A stretch of DNA of 7,276 nucleotides, taken from positions 1 through 7,276 of the forward strand of contig DAHVPA010000095.1 of assembly GCA_027318525.1 (NCBI GenBank). Direction: 5' to 3'. Origin of the DNA: Candidatus Cloacimonadota bacterium. Its GTDB lineage: Bacteria; Cloacimonadota; Cloacimonadia; Cloacimonadales; Cloacimonadaceae. Below the pieces are notes generated by a model. That model saw nothing but the letters and a program-made list of their open reading frames with translations. It ran no database searches and had not been told where the DNA came from. Positions 6,704 to 7,276 of the stretch are shown in pieces (the first letter of the stretch is position 1; each line of letters starts with the position of its first letter). A program made the translations under genes and the position numbers.

Positions 6704-6731
6704 AATGAATAACATTGAGTAGATGTGTCAA
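6704..6731 (-). promoter_or_regulatory. Candidate sigma-70-type promoter for the seven-gene operon
   Basis: On the minus strand, 21 bases after the gyrA stop, there is a perfect TTGACA (6726-6731). Sixteen bases downstream is TTCATT (6704-6709), a weak -10 that matches TATAAT at three of six positions. The surrounding DNA is strongly AT-rich. A transcript would begin near 6697 and carry a leader of about 25-30 bases before the isoprenyl synthase start. Its place directly upstream of the first gene of a tight co-directional run supports the call. The weak -10 and the lack of any experimental evidence limit it. Confidence 0.5.
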
Positions 6732-6751
6732 GTATTTTAATAATAATAACA

Positions 6752-7276
6752 TCAATCTTCATCAGCTTCAGTTTCAACAGAATCATCTATTTCATCATCT
6801 TCTACATCATCCTGAATGGATTGAATATCTTTTTCCCATTGGTTCGCTAAAACAGCCGCTTCATTTAAACGTTCGGTAGCTTTTTCAATGGTTTCATCAT
6901 CCGGTTCCGGCTCAATCCTGGTAATGTCATTAACCATATCATTATCATTAAGATTAATCAGCCTGACTCCTTGAGTATTCCGGCTGATTGTTTTAATATT
7001 GCCAACTTTCTGGCGAATAATCATTCCATTTTTGGTTACAATAACCAAATCATCCTCATCTTCAACTTTCATTAAAGAGGCTAAGAATCCATTTCTCTGG
7101 GTTGTTTTCAAAGTGATTACGCCCTTGCTTCCTCTTCTTGTGAGGTGATATGCTGATACATCGGTTCTCTTTCCATATCCATTTTCGCTTACTGCAAGGA
7201 TTGTCCCTTCATCATTATGAACAATAGTCATGGATATGACAAAATCGCTTTCTCTTAATCTGATACCTCTGACACC
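6752..7276 (-). CDS. gyrA: DNA gyrase subunit A, C-terminal part (5' end outside window)
   Basis: This is the last 174 codons of gyrA, ending in TGA. The reading frame stays open to the window edge, so the ATG at 7231 is an internal methionine and the true start lies beyond the window. GyrA is the breakage-reunion subunit of the A2B2 gyrase that introduces negative supercoils. What is visible is the end of the C-terminal DNA-wrapping beta-pinwheel. Blade signatures typical of GyrA are clear: GVRGIRLRE at the window edge, then ENGYGKRT, RRGSKGV, KTTQRNG, VTKNGMIIR and NTQGVRLINL. These separate it from ParC, whose C-terminal domain is more degenerate. The canonical GyrA box of blade 1 would lie outside the window. 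After the last blade (DITRI) comes a tail of about 53 residues; 13 of its last 19 residues are Asp or Glu. No intrinsic terminator follows the stop. Identity is very secure. Confidence 0.97.
   Translation of the reverse strand, partial: GVRGIRLRESDFVISMTIVHNDEGTILAVSENGYGKRTDVSAYHLTRRGSKGVITLKTTQRNGFLASLMKVEDEDDLVIVTKNGMIIRQKVGNIKTISRNTQGVRLINLNDNDMVNDITRIEPEPDDETIEKATERLNEAAVLANQWEKDIQSIQDDVEDDEIDDSVETEADED

Noticed and set aside
6755..6815. Repetitive TCATC/ATCATC runs that look like a microsatellite
   Set aside because: They are the codons of the Asp/Glu-rich GyrA tail read on the other strand, so coding explains the repeat.
1..7276. CRISPR arrays, tRNA/rRNA genes, insertion sequences, phage or toxin-antitoxin modules
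   Set aside because: I saw no regularly spaced repeats, tRNA-like cloverleaf, transposase motif or terminal inverted repeats anywhere; the window appears to be ordinary chromosomal DNA apart from the intergenic repeat.

Overview
The window is an AT-rich stretch (roughly 40% GC by eye) of a bacterial chromosome in which every convincing gene lies on the minus strand, so it reads biologically from right to left. It opens with the 3' end of gyrA (DNA gyrase subunit A). After a 77-98 bp gap that holds a good promoter candidate, there follows a tight run of seven genes: a divergent trans-isoprenyl diphosphate synthase homologue, a PHP-fold CpsB/YwqE-type phosphatase, an extended-SDR NAD(P)-dependent epimerase/dehydratase, a class I SAM-dependent methyltransferase, a UPF0104/LPG-synthase-TM-type membrane protein (flippase-like), a MoxR AAA+ ATPase and a secreted LVIVD-type beta-propeller. 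The last ~258 bp on the left are non-coding. They contain a GC-rich hairpin with an 11-12 bp tandem repeat and a strong intrinsic terminator that points rightward.

The seven genes are separated by -20 to +11 bp. One stop/start pair is fused as TAATG, another overlaps by 8 bp (ATGAGTAA), and several Shine-Dalgarno sequences overlap the preceding stop codon. This argues for one polycistronic, translationally coupled operon. A promoter with a perfect TTGACA -35 box sits between gyrA and the first gene. No terminator is visible after gyrA, so some readthrough is possible.

Functionally the run looks like an envelope lipid or glycan module: a polyprenyl-type enzyme, a phosphatase of the capsule/exopolysaccharide type, a nucleotide-sugar-like reductase/epimerase, a methyltransferase and a lipid-flippase-like membrane protein, followed by a MoxR chaperone ATPase and an exported propeller. 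That joint role is inference; no glycosyltransferase or polysaccharide tyrosine kinase is present in the window.

The strongest oddity is the isoprenyl synthase homologue. It keeps the fold-defining motifs (GGKRxRP, RRG, GGQ) but has lost key acidic residues of both aspartate-rich motifs and the KT threonine, suggesting an altered or regulatory role. The MoxR gene is also unusual in lacking the DUF58/von Willebrand partners that normally follow it.

Organism: Gram-negative-like and probably from an uncultured lineage. An exported LVIVD propeller, low GC and this gene mix would fit groups such as Cloacimonadota, but the sequence alone does not prove it and I hold that assignment at low confidence.
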